Shown: positions 32,766-41,722 of the stretch, piece by piece | Layout: every line of letters begins with the position of its first letter | How positions within the stretch are numbered: position 1 is the stretch's first letter | Source: Pseudomonas sp. MYb327 | Lineage (GTDB): Bacteria; Pseudomonadota; Gammaproteobacteria; Pseudomonadales; Pseudomonadaceae | Assembly (NCBI RefSeq): GCF_040438925.1 | Contig: NZ_CP159258.1 | Coordinates: 820,001-884,000, forward strand | Length of the DNA: 64,000 nt | Direction: 5' to 3' | The notes under the pieces: model-generated | The model's input: the letters and a program-made list of their open reading frames with translations, nothing else | Databases searched by the model: none | What the model was told of the DNA's origin: nothing | Made by a program: the position numbers and the translations under genes

Positions 32766-33419
32766 TTACTTCCAGAGATGGATCGGCCAGCCGGCTTTTT
32801 CGGCATGCTCTAGTAGTACCGGGTCCGGATTCACCACATGCGGGAAATCGACCTTCAGCAACAACGGCAGGTCATTGCGTGAGTCGGAATAGAAACTCGC
32901 GCCTTCGAGGTTTTCCTCTTCAGCATCCAGCCATTCCAGCAACCGAGTGATCTTGCCCTCGCGGTAAGTCAGGGTGCCCACGGTGTTACCGGTATAAACT
33001 CCATGCGCCACCTCCAGCTCGATTCCGAGAATTTCGTCGATGCCCAGGCGCTCTGCAATCGGTCTGACCAGGTGTGTGCCTGAAGCGGAGATCACCAGGA
33101 TTCGGTCGCCAGCCTTGCGGTGGGCGGCGATGGCTTGGGTGGCGTCGCTGAAGATGATCGGTTCGATGAAGTCTTCCACCCACGGGCCGACCAGATGATC
33201 GACCTCTTCCGGCGTGCGGCCGATCATCGGTTCCAGGCTGAAGTCCATATACTCTTCCATGCGCAATTTGCCATGGCTGTAGGCGTCCATCAGCTCGTTG
33301 TTCTTGCGCATGAACGACTCGGGGTCGACCCAGCCCAGGCGGCCCATTTGCTCGCTCCAGAGGGTGGCGCAATCGCCGTGGATCAGAGTTTCGTCCAGAT
33401 CAAAAATTGCCAGGGCCAT
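32766..33419 (-). CDS. HAD-IB family phosphohydrolase
   Basis: A 217-aa phosphoserine-phosphatase-like enzyme. Motif I is FDLDETLIHGD with nucleophile Asp near residue 7, motif II is LVISASGTHL (Ser), and motifs III/IV are GKITRLL (Lys) with YSDSRNDLPLL. The substrate could be a phosphorylated amino alcohol or histidinol phosphate. It is the last gene of the ABC-transporter operon, 34 bases after the ATPase gene, so it may hydrolyse a phosphate ester or product linked to the imported compound (inference). Confidence 0.88.
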   Translation of the reverse strand: MALAIFDLDETLIHGDCATLWSEQMGRLGWVDPESFMRKNNELMDAYSHGKLRMEEYMDFSLEPMIGRTPEEVDHLVGPWVEDFIEPIIFSDATQAIAAHRKAGDRILVISASGTHLVRPIAERLGIDEILGIELEVAHGVYTGNTVGTLTYREGKITRLLEWLDAEEENLEGASFYSDSRNDLPLLLKVDFPHVVNPDPVLLEHAEKAGWPIHLWK

Positions 33420-33453
33420 CAGTGCAGTTCTCTCTTCAACATCAGCAAAGGCA

Positions 33454-34443
33454 TCAGGCTACCTCACACAGGGCGGTCGGATCGATGGAAAGCGCCAGGC
33501 GCTGACCATCGGGATGCAGGTCGGTCGCCGAGCGATTAAGCACATCCACCACCAATTCCACGCCCCGGGCTTCGACCCGGTAGCGGATCACGTTGCCCAA
33601 CAGGCTGTGGCTGCGCACTTGCGCATCCAGTTCGCCGCTCAGGCTCAGTTCAATGGCCTCCGGGCGGATCGCGATACGGTGTGTGATAGGGCGTTGCAAC
33701 AGTTTGGTCGCGCTGTCGGCGTCCAGCAGGTTGTAATTGCCGATGAAGCCCGCCGCGAACACATCCACAGGCGCGGTGTACAGGGTTTCTGCGTCGCCGC
33801 TTTGTACGATTTTTCCCTGATTCATCAGGAAAATCCGGTCAGACATGGTCAGGGCTTCTTCCTGATCGTGTGTGACGAAGATCGTGGTCAAGCCCAGTTC
33901 TCGCTGGATCTGCCGGATCTGTTCGCGCAAATGCTTGCGAATCCGTGCATCAAGGGCCGACAGCGGTTCATCCAGGAGCAACAAACGCGGCCGAGTCACC
34001 AAGGAGCGGGCGAGGGCGACGCGCTGACATTGGCCGCCGGACAGCTGATGCGGGTAACGGGCGGCAAATTCGTTGAGCTCGACCAGTTTCAGCACTTCGG
34101 CAACGCGCTTTTGGCTGTCGTCGGCGTTGACCTTCTGCATGCGCAAACCGAAAGCGACGTTCTGCTCCACGGTCATGTTGGGGAACAGTGCGTAACTCTG
34201 GAACACCATGCCGATCCCGCGTTTTTGCGGGCTCAGTGGCACGATATCAACACCATCGAGAAGGATCTTGCCACCATCCACTGAGGTCAGTCCGGCGATG
34301 CAGCGCAGCAGGGTGGATTTGCCGCACCCGGACGGGCCGAGCAGGGTGACGAATTCGCCTTTCTGGATTTCGCAATTGATGTCGCTGAACACCGTGGTGC
34401 CCGCGTAGTTTTTCTGAAGATGTTGGACGCTGACATAGCTCAT
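33454..34443 (-). CDS. ABC transporter ATP-binding protein (PotA/FbpC type)
   Basis: A 329-aa importer ATPase. Walker A is GPSGCGKST (about 36-44), the signature is LSGGQCQRVALARSL, Walker B is LLLLDEPLSALDA and the switch His is in FVTHDQEEAL. A C-terminal TOBE-like regulatory domain contains HRIAIRPEAIELSL. The start overlaps the stop of the second permease (ATGA at 34440-34443). Together with two permeases and the binding protein it forms a spermidine/iron/phosphonate-class importer. Confidence 0.93.
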   Translation of the reverse strand: MSYVSVQHLQKNYAGTTVFSDINCEIQKGEFVTLLGPSGCGKSTLLRCIAGLTSVDGGKILLDGVDIVPLSPQKRGIGMVFQSYALFPNMTVEQNVAFGLRMQKVNADDSQKRVAEVLKLVELNEFAARYPHQLSGGQCQRVALARSLVTRPRLLLLDEPLSALDARIRKHLREQIRQIQRELGLTTIFVTHDQEEALTMSDRIFLMNQGKIVQSGDAETLYTAPVDVFAAGFIGNYNLLDADSATKLLQRPITHRIAIRPEAIELSLSGELDAQVRSHSLLGNVIRYRVEARGVELVVDVLNRSATDLHPDGQRLALSIDPTALCEVA

Positions 34444-35240
34444 TCGCTTTTGTCCCTGTTCAAGATGTTGGCAATCCAGGTCAAGACCAGCACAAAGAAG
34501 AAGTAGGAGATCACCAGCGCACTGGTGAAATGGCCGCTGCTGTTGCGCATGTTGTTGAGGTAGACCTGCAGGGTTTCGTAGCGGGTGCCAACGAGGATGT
34601 TGGCGAAGACAAACTCACCGAACAGGAACGAGAACGACAGCAGCAACGCCACCATCAAGCCCTTGCGCAGGTTCGGCAGGACCACCAGGAACGCAGCCTG
34701 AAAGGTGCTGGCGCCGAGTAGTTGCGCAGCGTCCATCAGGTCACGCAGGTTGATCGCTTGCAGGTTGTTGGTGATCGCCCGGTACATGAACGGCAGCGCC
34801 ACGGTGAAGTAGCAACCGATCAGGATCCACGGCGTACCGACCATCGCGAACGGCCCGGAACCGTAGAGCTGCAACAGTCCCACCGACGACACCACGGGCG
34901 GTACGGCGAAGGGCAGCAGGATCAGGATGTTCATCAGCGCATCGAGTTTCGGAAAGTGGTAATGCACCACGAACAGCAGCGGCAGAATCAGCACCACCGA
35001 CAGGATCAATGCGCCAACACACACCAACAACGATTGGCCGAAAGCGTTCAGGAAGCGCGGGTCGCTCCACAGCTGTGCGTACCATTTGATGCTGAAACCG
35101 CTGGGCAGAATGGTTGCCGACCAGCTGCTGGAAATCGAGTAGATAAAGGTGCCGAGCAGCGGCAGCAACATAATGGCAAACAGCAGGTAAACCACCACGC
35201 GATGGTAGATGCCGGCGGGCCCCAATTCAGCGCGAGACAT
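34440..35240 (-). CDS. ABC transporter permease (second)
   Basis: A 266-aa membrane protein with about six helices. The ATG at 35240 follows AGGAG and overlaps the first permease by 14 bases. The EAA loop is in MYRAITNNLQAINLRDLMDAAQLLGASTFQAAF. Helices include VVVYLLFAIMLLPLLGTFIY and LILSVVLILPLLFVV. It pairs with the 281-aa permease to form the pore. Confidence 0.92.
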   Translation of the reverse strand: MSRAELGPAGIYHRVVVYLLFAIMLLPLLGTFIYSISSSWSATILPSGFSIKWYAQLWSDPRFLNAFGQSLLVCVGALILSVVLILPLLFVVHYHFPKLDALMNILILLPFAVPPVVSSVGLLQLYGSGPFAMVGTPWILIGCYFTVALPFMYRAITNNLQAINLRDLMDAAQLLGASTFQAAFLVVLPNLRKGLMVALLLSFSFLFGEFVFANILVGTRYETLQVYLNNMRNSSGHFTSALVISYFFFVLVLTWIANILNRDKSE

Positions 35241-36072
35241 GGTAGCTCCTCTTCAACAGCAGTTGATGGACGATGGTCACCAGGGTCATCAACGCCACCA
35301 GTACCACAGCCAGGGCACTGGCCAGATTCGGGTCCAGGGAAATGTCGCCCGAGACCATTGCTGCAATCCGGATCGTCAGCACGTTGAAGTTGCCGGTGGT
35401 CAGGGCGTACACCGTGGCGTAGGCACCGAGGGCGTTGGCCAGCAGGATCACGAAGGTGCCGAGCAGTGCCGGGGTCAGCACCGGCAGGCCGATGTGCCGC
35501 CAGTACTGCCAGCCGTTGGCGCCGAGCAGCGCGGCGGACTCGCGCCAGTCTTCGCGCAGGGCGTCGAAGGCCGGGTAGAGCAGCAGCACACCCAGGGGAA
35601 TCTGGAAGTAGGTGTAGAGAATGATCAGCCCGGTTTTCGAGTACAGGTTGAAGTCCTGGATGATCCCGGCCTGCTTGAGCAGGATGGTGAAGCTGCCGTT
35701 GAAACCCAGCAAAATGATGAAGGCAAAGGCCAAAGGAACGCCGGAAAAGTTGCTGGTCATGTTGGCGAAAGCGTTGACGAAGTTACGCAGTTTCGAATCG
35801 ACCCGGCGCAGGGAGTAGGCGCCGAGCACAGCAATGATGATCCCGAAAACGCTGGACCAGAAACTGATCTCGAGGCTGTACTGGATCGCTTGCAGGTAAA
35901 ACTTCGAGCTGAAGATCTTGGTGAAGTTGGCCAGGCCCCAGCCGAACTCTTCCGATTCGAGACTGTTGATCATGACCCACACCAACGGGGCAATTTCAAA
36001 CACGATAAAGAACAGTGCGAACGGCACCAGGCACAACGCCGCCAGCCATTTGCCACGGGTGATGGAACTCAC
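35227..36072 (-). CDS. ABC transporter permease (first)
   Basis: A 281-aa permease. I prefer the GTG at 36072 (MSSITRGKWLAALCLVPF) because GGGAG lies eight bases upstream and the GTGA overlap couples it to the phosphohydrolase stop; an ATG at 36090 would add six residues. It has about six helices and the EAA-loop motif YPAFDALREDWRESAALLGANGWQYWRHI. Sequence type matches PotB/ThiP-like permeases of the iron/polyamine/phosphonate group. Confidence 0.9.
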   Translation of the reverse strand: MSSITRGKWLAALCLVPFALFFIVFEIAPLVWVMINSLESEEFGWGLANFTKIFSSKFYLQAIQYSLEISFWSSVFGIIIAVLGAYSLRRVDSKLRNFVNAFANMTSNFSGVPLAFAFIILLGFNGSFTILLKQAGIIQDFNLYSKTGLIILYTYFQIPLGVLLLYPAFDALREDWRESAALLGANGWQYWRHIGLPVLTPALLGTFVILLANALGAYATVYALTTGNFNVLTIRIAAMVSGDISLDPNLASALAVVLVALMTLVTIVHQLLLKRSYHVSR

Positions 36073-36875
36073 TTGAGCAACTCCCGGCACACGGGTTTGT
36101 CGTGGGGCACGCCCAGCAGTTCACAAACGGTGCCGCAAATTTCCGTCTGCTTTGGTGCGGCATTGGTGTTGAAACTGAAGCCATCGCCGAGGACGTACAG
36201 CGGCACTTCGCGTTCTTCGGGCAGCAAGCCGTTGTGGGAGCGGTCGTTGTTCATTCCGTGGTCGGCGGTCACCAGCACTTGATAACCGGCATTGAGCCAA
36301 CCTTGCAGATAGTCAGCGAGGAAGATGTCGGCGAAGCGGGCGCTGTTGCGGTATTGCGGGGTGTCGAGACCGTGTTTGTGGCCGGCGTCGTCGATGTTCA
36401 TGGGGTGAACCAGCAGGAAATTCGGCGAATGGCGCAGGCGCAGGTTTTCGGCGTCGGCGAACAAGTGCGAGTCCGGGTAGTGATCGCTCCAGTAGAAATG
36501 CCCGTGCTGGATCGGCAGGTCGGGGTTGTCGGTATGACGATCCCGGGCCTCGACGAAGGGCGAACGGTTATACAACTCACTGACCCAGTGATACGCCGCC
36601 GCGGCGGTTTTCAGGCCGGCATCAGTGGCGTAGTGATAGATGCTGCGCTGATTGGACAGGCGCGAGACGTTGTTGTGGACGATGCCGCTGTCGATCGGCG
36701 TGACACCGGTCAGGATGCACTCGTAGAGAGGACGGGACAGGGCCGGCAATTCGCATTCCAGCTTATAAAGCGCTGCGCGTCCTGCGCCGACGTAAGCCTG
36801 CAAGTGCCCCATGGCGTGGCGGGCGACTTCGTAGTTGAGGCCGTCGAGAACGACAAGGATGACGTTGTGTTTCAT
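36069..36875 (-). CDS. Alkaline phosphatase superfamily protein (phosphonoacetate hydrolase / nucleotide pyrophosphatase-like)
   Basis: A 268-aa metal-dependent hydrolase. It starts MKHNVILVVLDGLNYEVARH, the N-terminal metal Asp motif of the alkaline phosphatase superfamily; ALSRPLYECILTGVTPIDSG carries the nucleophile position (here Ser-Arg-Pro where relatives have Thr/Ser-xx-P), NIDDAGHKHGLDT gives the Asp/His metal ligands and LVTADHGMNNDRSHNG the Asp-His pair. Length and motifs resemble PhnA-type phosphonoacetate hydrolases. Its place between permease and binding protein genes suggests it acts on the imported compound or on its phosphate ester. No signal peptide is seen, so it is likely cytosolic. 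Confidence 0.85.
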   Translation of the reverse strand: MKHNVILVVLDGLNYEVARHAMGHLQAYVGAGRAALYKLECELPALSRPLYECILTGVTPIDSGIVHNNVSRLSNQRSIYHYATDAGLKTAAAAYHWVSELYNRSPFVEARDRHTDNPDLPIQHGHFYWSDHYPDSHLFADAENLRLRHSPNFLLVHPMNIDDAGHKHGLDTPQYRNSARFADIFLADYLQGWLNAGYQVLVTADHGMNNDRSHNGLLPEEREVPLYVLGDGFSFNTNAAPKQTEICGTVCELLGVPHDKPVCRELLK

Positions 36876-36905
36876 GGTGGAGAAACTCCGTGGGTTCTCT
36901 CAAAT

Positions 36906-36994
36906 CTGTAGGAGCCGGCTTGCTGGCGATTGATCACCAGGGTGCCCAGTGGGACCGAGGTGTCTGGGACCGCCAGCAAGCCGGCTCCTACAGA
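36906..36994. repeat. REPIN between binding-protein and phosphohydrolase genes
   Basis: CTGTAGGAGCCGGCTTGCTG and its inverse CAGCAAGCCGGCTCCTACAG flank about 50 bases. It lies inside the putative operon and could alter the expression ratio of the binding protein to downstream genes. Confidence 0.88.
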
Positions 36995-37001
36995 TGAAGC
37001 A

Positions 37002-38066
37002 TTACTTCATTTCGACAATAACTTCTTCGTTCCACTTCTGCGGCAGGGCCTTGGAAGTCTTCTCCCACGCATCCGCGTCCTTGATCGGCGTAACCTTTTT
37101 GTACTGCTCGTTCGGCAGCAGCTTGGCTTTCACGTCATCCGGCAGTGTGATGTGCTCGGCGCGGATCGGACGGGCGTTGCCTTTTGCCAAGTTGATCTGG
37201 CCGGCGTCGCTGAAGATGTACTCGCGGGTCAGCTTGGCGGCGTTCGGGTTCTTGGCGTATTTGTTGATGATGGTGGTGTAGCCGGAAATTACCGAACCGT
37301 CGGACGGGATCAGCACCACGTAATCATCCGGATTGGCCATCTTGGCCTTGTAGCTCAGGCCGTTGAAGTCCCAGACCACGCCGACTTCGATTTCGCCTTT
37401 CTCCATGGCACCAATGACCGGGTTGGACATCGACAGGCGACCCTGCTTGGCGATGTCGGCAAACAGCAACAGCGCAGGTTGCAGGTTTTTCTCGTCGCCA
37501 CCGTTAGCCAGTGCCGCAGCCAGAACGCCGTTCGCCGCCTGGGCAGCGGTGCTTACGTCACCGATGGAAACCTTGTACTTGCCGGTCTTGAGGTCAGACC
37601 ATTTGGTCGGCACTTCGGAACCGTGCAGCAGCTTTTTGTTGACGATGAAGGCGATGGTACCGGTGTAGGCCAGCGCCCAGTTGCCGTCTTTGTCCTTGGC
37701 CCAGTCTGGAATCTGATCCCAGGTGGAAGGTTTGTACGGTTGCACCACGCCTTGCTTGACCGCGATCGGGCCGAAGGCGGCACCGACGTCGCCGATGTCG
37801 GCGCTGGCGTTGTCTTTTTCAGCGGCGAACTTGGCGATTTCCTGCGCCGAGCTCATGTCGGTGTCGATGTGTTTCAGGCCGTATTTCTTGGCTAGGTCTT
37901 CCCAGGTGCCTTTCCAGTTGGCCCAGTCATCGGGCATGCCGACGCTGTTGACTGCGCCTTCCGCTTTCGCAGCGGCTTCCAGGGTTTTCAGATCATCAGC
38001 CGCCATGGCGGCGGTGCACATGGCAATGGTCGAGCCTAACAGTGATGCCAGGAAAAACTGTTTCAT
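37002..38066 (-). CDS. ABC transporter periplasmic substrate-binding protein
   Basis: A 354-aa binding protein with a signal peptide (MKQFFLASLLGSTIAMCTAA...MAA). The mature part begins DDLKTLEAAAKAEGAVNSVGMPDDWANW and shows the two-lobed iron/putrescine-type pattern (ADIGDVGAAFGPIAVKQG, WALAYTGTIAFIVNKKLL, VGVVWDFNGLSYKAKM). It is the first gene of the leftward operon. Ligand is unknown; an organophosphate or phosphonate is plausible because of the neighbouring phosphohydrolase genes. A TGGTCTAG-type site lies 48 bases upstream of its ATG. Confidence 0.92.
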   Translation of the reverse strand: MKQFFLASLLGSTIAMCTAAMAADDLKTLEAAAKAEGAVNSVGMPDDWANWKGTWEDLAKKYGLKHIDTDMSSAQEIAKFAAEKDNASADIGDVGAAFGPIAVKQGVVQPYKPSTWDQIPDWAKDKDGNWALAYTGTIAFIVNKKLLHGSEVPTKWSDLKTGKYKVSIGDVSTAAQAANGVLAAALANGGDEKNLQPALLLFADIAKQGRLSMSNPVIGAMEKGEIEVGVVWDFNGLSYKAKMANPDDYVVLIPSDGSVISGYTTIINKYAKNPNAAKLTREYIFSDAGQINLAKGNARPIRAEHITLPDDVKAKLLPNEQYKKVTPIKDADAWEKTSKALPQKWNEEVIVEMK

Positions 38067-38428
38067 TCCGAAGCTCCTTGGGTCGTGTTCAACGCTGCGA
38101 TTGCGGTTTGTGTTGGTCTAGGTCAGCAATACCTGAGCCAATTTAAGGGGGCTCGATGACACTTTAATGTCGCTCGGCGCCCGGCAGGACTGTTGTTTGC
38201 CCGGTATTGGCGTGCTCCCGGTAAGCGTAGACCATGGGCAATCGCCCGCTACACGCGGCTTCTGGCCGATGTATTGCAGGTTTTTAAATCAGGGCTGAAA
38301 TGACCGTTCGGTGGTTTGTCATCTCTCAGTCATCTGCAATGCCTACGCTTGCAGGATGCTGAAAGAGCCGATTTGGAGTGCGGTTCTGCCCCGAAACAGT
38401 GCTGGTCTAGTCCAGATAGGTAACGTTG
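38067..38428. promoter_or_regulatory. Divergent regulatory region between the ABC operon and gntR
   Basis: This 362-bp gap contains no gene. It holds TGGTCTAGGTCA (38114-38125), 48 bp before the binding-protein start, and TGGTCTAGTCCA (38403-38414), 15 bp before the regulator start. Both are close to TGGTCTAGACCA, the site type bound by HutC-subfamily GntR proteins such as DasR/NagR and PhnF relatives. Confidence 0.65.
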
Positions 38429-39142
38429 ATGCGTGATGAGGCTACAAAAGCGGTGACAGCCATCGGCCAAGTGCTTCAGGAGCAACTGGATCACGGGTTG
38501 CTGGCGGCCGGCAGCAAGTTACCGGCCGAGCGCAAGCTCAGTGAGTTGTTCGGGACAACGCGGATCACTGTGCGTGAAGCGTTGTTGCAATTGGAGGCCC
38601 AAGGGCAGATTTATCGCGAAGAGCGTCGCGGCTGGTTCGTTTCGCCACCGCGCCTGGCGTACAACTTGATGCAACGCAGTCACTTCCACGCCATGGTCAG
38701 CGCCCAGGGGCGGGTGCCGTCCACCGAAGTGATTTCGGCGCGATTGCTGCCAGCGTCGGCGGCGGTTTGTGCCTGGTTGCAGCTGCCGGCGCTGTCGAGC
38801 GTGATTCAGATCTGTCGCTCGCGGCGTATTGACGGACGGTTGGTGCTGTACGTGGAGCACTACCTGAATCCGCAGTATTTTCCGGGGATTCTGGAGTTCG
38901 ATTTGAATCAGTCGATCACCGAGTTGTACGCGCGGCATTACGATTTGCACTACGGCCGCGTGCGTTTCGAGATTGTGCCGACGGCGTTGTCGGTGGATGC
39001 AGCAGCGGCTTTGCGTGTGTCAGTGGGGAGCCCGGGATTACGCATTGCCCGGGTCAATTATGATCAGCATGAGCGGTTGATCGACTGTGATCTGGAGTTC
39101 TGGCGGCATGATGCGATTCATGTCGGGGTGGATGTAGTTTGA
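38429..39142 (+). CDS. GntR-family regulator, HutC/UTRA subfamily
   Basis: A 237-aa regulator; the ATG at 38429 has AGG at 8-base spacing. The winged-helix domain is LQEQLDHGLLAAGSKLPAERKLSELFGTTRITVREALLQLEAQGQIYREERRGWFV. A UTRA ligand domain follows (STEVISARLLPASAAVCAWL, LVLYVEHYLNPQYFPGI). It is divergent from the ABC operon and most likely represses it and itself through the TGGTCTAG sites. Ligand probably related to the transported molecule. Confidence 0.9.
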   Translation: MRDEATKAVTAIGQVLQEQLDHGLLAAGSKLPAERKLSELFGTTRITVREALLQLEAQGQIYREERRGWFVSPPRLAYNLMQRSHFHAMVSAQGRVPSTEVISARLLPASAAVCAWLQLPALSSVIQICRSRRIDGRLVLYVEHYLNPQYFPGILEFDLNQSITELYARHYDLHYGRVRFEIVPTALSVDAAAALRVSVGSPGLRIARVNYDQHERLIDCDLEFWRHDAIHVGVDVV

Positions 39143-39145
39143 TGC

Positions 39146-41302
39146 CTACTCCTTCTGCGGGCCGCCACCGGCGGTGATGACCTGCACACTCATCCGCGGC
39201 GTCGCCAGATCCATCCCGGCTTCATCCAGATGCCGTTTAAGCGAAAGGTTGAACGCCCGCGAAACTTCCCACTGCTTGATCGGCGCTGTCTTGAAACGGG
39301 CGCGAAGAATCGCATTGCCCGACTCGAAACTTTCTACCCCCTGAATCTCCAGTGGCGACCAGATATTGCGTCGTTGCAGCGGGTCGGTGCGCATTTTCTG
39401 GCCGACTTCGCGCATCAATTTGATCGCGTTGTCGATGTCCATGCTGGCCGGCACTGCGACCCGGAAAATCGCGTAGCCGAATTCCCGGGAGTAGTTCTTG
39501 ATGCTTTTGATTTCACTGAACGGAATGGTGTGGACGATGCCGTCGATGTCCCGCAGGCGTACGGTGCGGATCGTCAGGCCTTCGACAGTCCCCAGGTGCC
39601 CGCCCACGTCCACGTAGTCGTCGATGGCCAGTGAGTCTTCGATGATGATGAACAGACCGGTGATCAGGTCGGCCACCAGCGATTGTGCGCCGAAACCGAT
39701 CGCCAGGCCGATCACACCGGCACCGGCCAATAGTGGCGTGACGTTCATGCCCATATTCGCCAGGGCAACGATCAGCGCGACGATGAAAATGGCCACGAAC
39801 AGCACGTTGCGGATCAACGGCATCATCGTCTGCGCGCGGGCGTTGGCCAGGCCTTTGCGCGAGCGGGTGAGAGCGTGGTGTACGGCGGTGTCGCTGAGGA
39901 TCCAGATCAGCCACGCAAAGATCAGCGTGCCGGCAAGGCTGAACAGCTTGACGCTGACTTCATGGCCTTCACCCTCGGTAAACGTGATCAGCGACATACC
40001 CCAGACCCGCAGGCCGAGTTCGATGAATGCCAGCCACACCAATAGGTGGGCGAGGGTATAGAAGAAGTTTTTCAGGCGTTCTGAATACAGTGCGTGACGC
40101 TTCACGCCGCGTTGCGGTTTCAGGGCATGACGTCGTACCAGCCCGTTGATCACCATGCACAACACCAGCAAAACCGTGCAGATCAACGACTGGCGCAGCG
40201 CGGTGCTGGTATCGCCGGCGGAAACGAACGTGGCGAACAATGAAATCCCCACCAGTACCAGCGCTGGCACGTACCAGAAGGTGCCGAGAATATCGATGGT
40301 ATCGCTGAGGGCGCGGCGGGTCAGGCGCCGGGACAGTGGCTGGTTGCGGATCAAGTGGGCAATCGGCCTGCGGAAACGCAGGATGAACAATCCGGTGGAC
40401 AGCGCCGCCAATACGTTGGCCACTGTCGCGGCGGTATGCGCCAGATGGACGCCAAGGCTGTCGACCAAACGTGGATCGTTCAGGGCTTCGCCGAACGCGG
40501 CGAAACTGCCGATCAGCCACAGCGGTCGGAAGGCCTGATGCCGCAGGATGTACAAGGCGCGATGGCGGTGCGGACCGTCGAGCAAGGAAAAAGCGATCAC
40601 GCAGATTGCGGAAAAACAGGTGCCAACCACCAGCGCATAAGCCAGAACCATCGCCAGGCTTTTGCCCAGGGAAGAAGGCAGCACATAGCTCAGGTAAACA
40701 GTGATGACCAAGGCAATCAGCCACGGCCCCAGTTTGCGCAGGGCGAAGCGCAACATGTCCAGGGCTCTGGGGTGTTGCGGCAGTTCTTCGGTCAGGCCGA
40801 AGCGCATGCGCACCCGATGGCTGACCCAAATCAGCGCCGCCGCCAACAGGCTCCAGACCATCAGGATCATGGCGAAAGCGAAGATGATCGGCAGCCATTC
40901 GTTGGCCGGCAACACCAGCGCCGCCAGTTCAGCTTTGGCCAGGTCGAACTCGCTGGACCAGCGAGTGAGCGGACTGTCAGCTCCGGTAAATTGCTTTTCG
41001 AAACTGGCCAGTGTCCCGCCAATCAAACCCAACACGCCCTCTTCGGTGGCCGGTTGGGCTTTTTTCGTGGCGTCGCGCAGCTTCTTCAAATCCGCGAGCA
41101 GTTTGGTGCGCTGCTGATCGTTCTCCAGCGACTTGATCACTTCGTCCAGGGATTGCCCGAGCGGTTCCTGCGCCTCGGGCTGGGCCTTCGCCGAGCTGTT
41201 GAGCAAGCCTGGCAAACCGACCGCCTGGGCAGGCGCCATCGGCAGCAGCGTCATGAGGCAGACAAGGAAAAAACACGGCAAGGCGAAAAGACGAGCGAGC
41301 AC
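39146..41302 (-). CDS. MscS-family mechanosensitive channel (YbiO/MscM-like)
   Basis: A 718-aa multi-helix channel starting at a GTG (41302). The signal sequence MLARLFALPCFFLVCLMTLL...AQA is followed by a periplasmic helical region (EVIKSLENDQQRTKLLADLKK). About ten membrane helices follow, and the MscS pore helix and beta domain are near 520-620: ANMGMNVTPLLAGAGVIGLAIGFGAQSLVADL, then GLFIIIEDSLAIDDYVDVGG. It protects against osmotic down-shock. The gene converges on gntR with only three bases between stops. Longer than E. coli MscS because of the extra N-terminal helices. Confidence 0.92.
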   Translation of the reverse strand: MLARLFALPCFFLVCLMTLLPMAPAQAVGLPGLLNSSAKAQPEAQEPLGQSLDEVIKSLENDQQRTKLLADLKKLRDATKKAQPATEEGVLGLIGGTLASFEKQFTGADSPLTRWSSEFDLAKAELAALVLPANEWLPIIFAFAMILMVWSLLAAALIWVSHRVRMRFGLTEELPQHPRALDMLRFALRKLGPWLIALVITVYLSYVLPSSLGKSLAMVLAYALVVGTCFSAICVIAFSLLDGPHRHRALYILRHQAFRPLWLIGSFAAFGEALNDPRLVDSLGVHLAHTAATVANVLAALSTGLFILRFRRPIAHLIRNQPLSRRLTRRALSDTIDILGTFWYVPALVLVGISLFATFVSAGDTSTALRQSLICTVLLVLCMVINGLVRRHALKPQRGVKRHALYSERLKNFFYTLAHLLVWLAFIELGLRVWGMSLITFTEGEGHEVSVKLFSLAGTLIFAWLIWILSDTAVHHALTRSRKGLANARAQTMMPLIRNVLFVAIFIVALIVALANMGMNVTPLLAGAGVIGLAIGFGAQSLVADLITGLFIIIEDSLAIDDYVDVGGHLGTVEGLTIRTVRLRDIDGIVHTIPFSEIKSIKNYSREFGYAIFRVAVPASMDIDNAIKLMREVGQKMRTDPLQRRNIWSPLEIQGVESFESGNAILRARFKTAPIKQWEVSRAFNLSLKRHLDEAGMDLATPRMSVQVITAGGGPQKE

Positions 41303-41379
41303 TAGGCGGTCAACCTCGGAGTGAGCGGGTCGCCCGAGTGTACGAGCCCGTCAAAATCAATGCGAGTCAGCGTGAGGAT

Positions 41380-41556
41380 TTATTCGTTGAGTTTGGTGAG
41401 GATCTTGATCACGACAGTGGCAAAGATCGTCAGCATGCCGATCCACATAGAGAACACGCCAAGGTTCTTGTCGCGAAAATTGAAGCCGATTGCCAGCAGG
41501 AGCATCCCGGCAAGAATCGGGACCAGCATGGCGTGGAAGGTGGACATCGAGATCAT
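41380..41556 (-). CDS. Small two-helix membrane protein (58 aa)
   Basis: ATG at 41556 with AAGG upstream encodes MISMSTFHAMLVPILAGMLL...FRDKNLGVFSMWIGMLTIFA and ends VIKILTKLNE. Two clear membrane helices flank a short polar loop (NFRDKN). It lies between the MscS-like gene and apeB on the same strand. The codon pattern and hydrophobic profile are convincing for a real small protein; function unknown, perhaps a small inner-membrane accessory protein. Confidence 0.7.
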   Translation of the reverse strand: MISMSTFHAMLVPILAGMLLLAIGFNFRDKNLGVFSMWIGMLTIFATVVIKILTKLNE

Positions 41557-41632
41557 GGCGACTGCCTTGTCGGAAGGGATGATTGAAGTTTAGTGCGCTT
41601 TTAGTGCGACCGGTGGCGAGGTGCGTAACCCT

Positions 41633-41719
41633 TGTAGGAGCCGGCTTGCTGGCGATTGCATTACCGCGGTGCTCAGTAAGGCCGCGGTGCATGGATCGCC
41701 AGCAAGCCGGCTCCTACAG
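41633..41719. repeat. REPIN upstream of the 58-aa gene
   Basis: TGTAGGAGCCGGCTTGCTGG and its inverse flank a GC-rich spacer that itself contains CCGCGGTGC / GCCGCGGTGC repeats; it directly abuts the end of apeB. Confidence 0.88.
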
Positions 41720-41722
41720 GTT

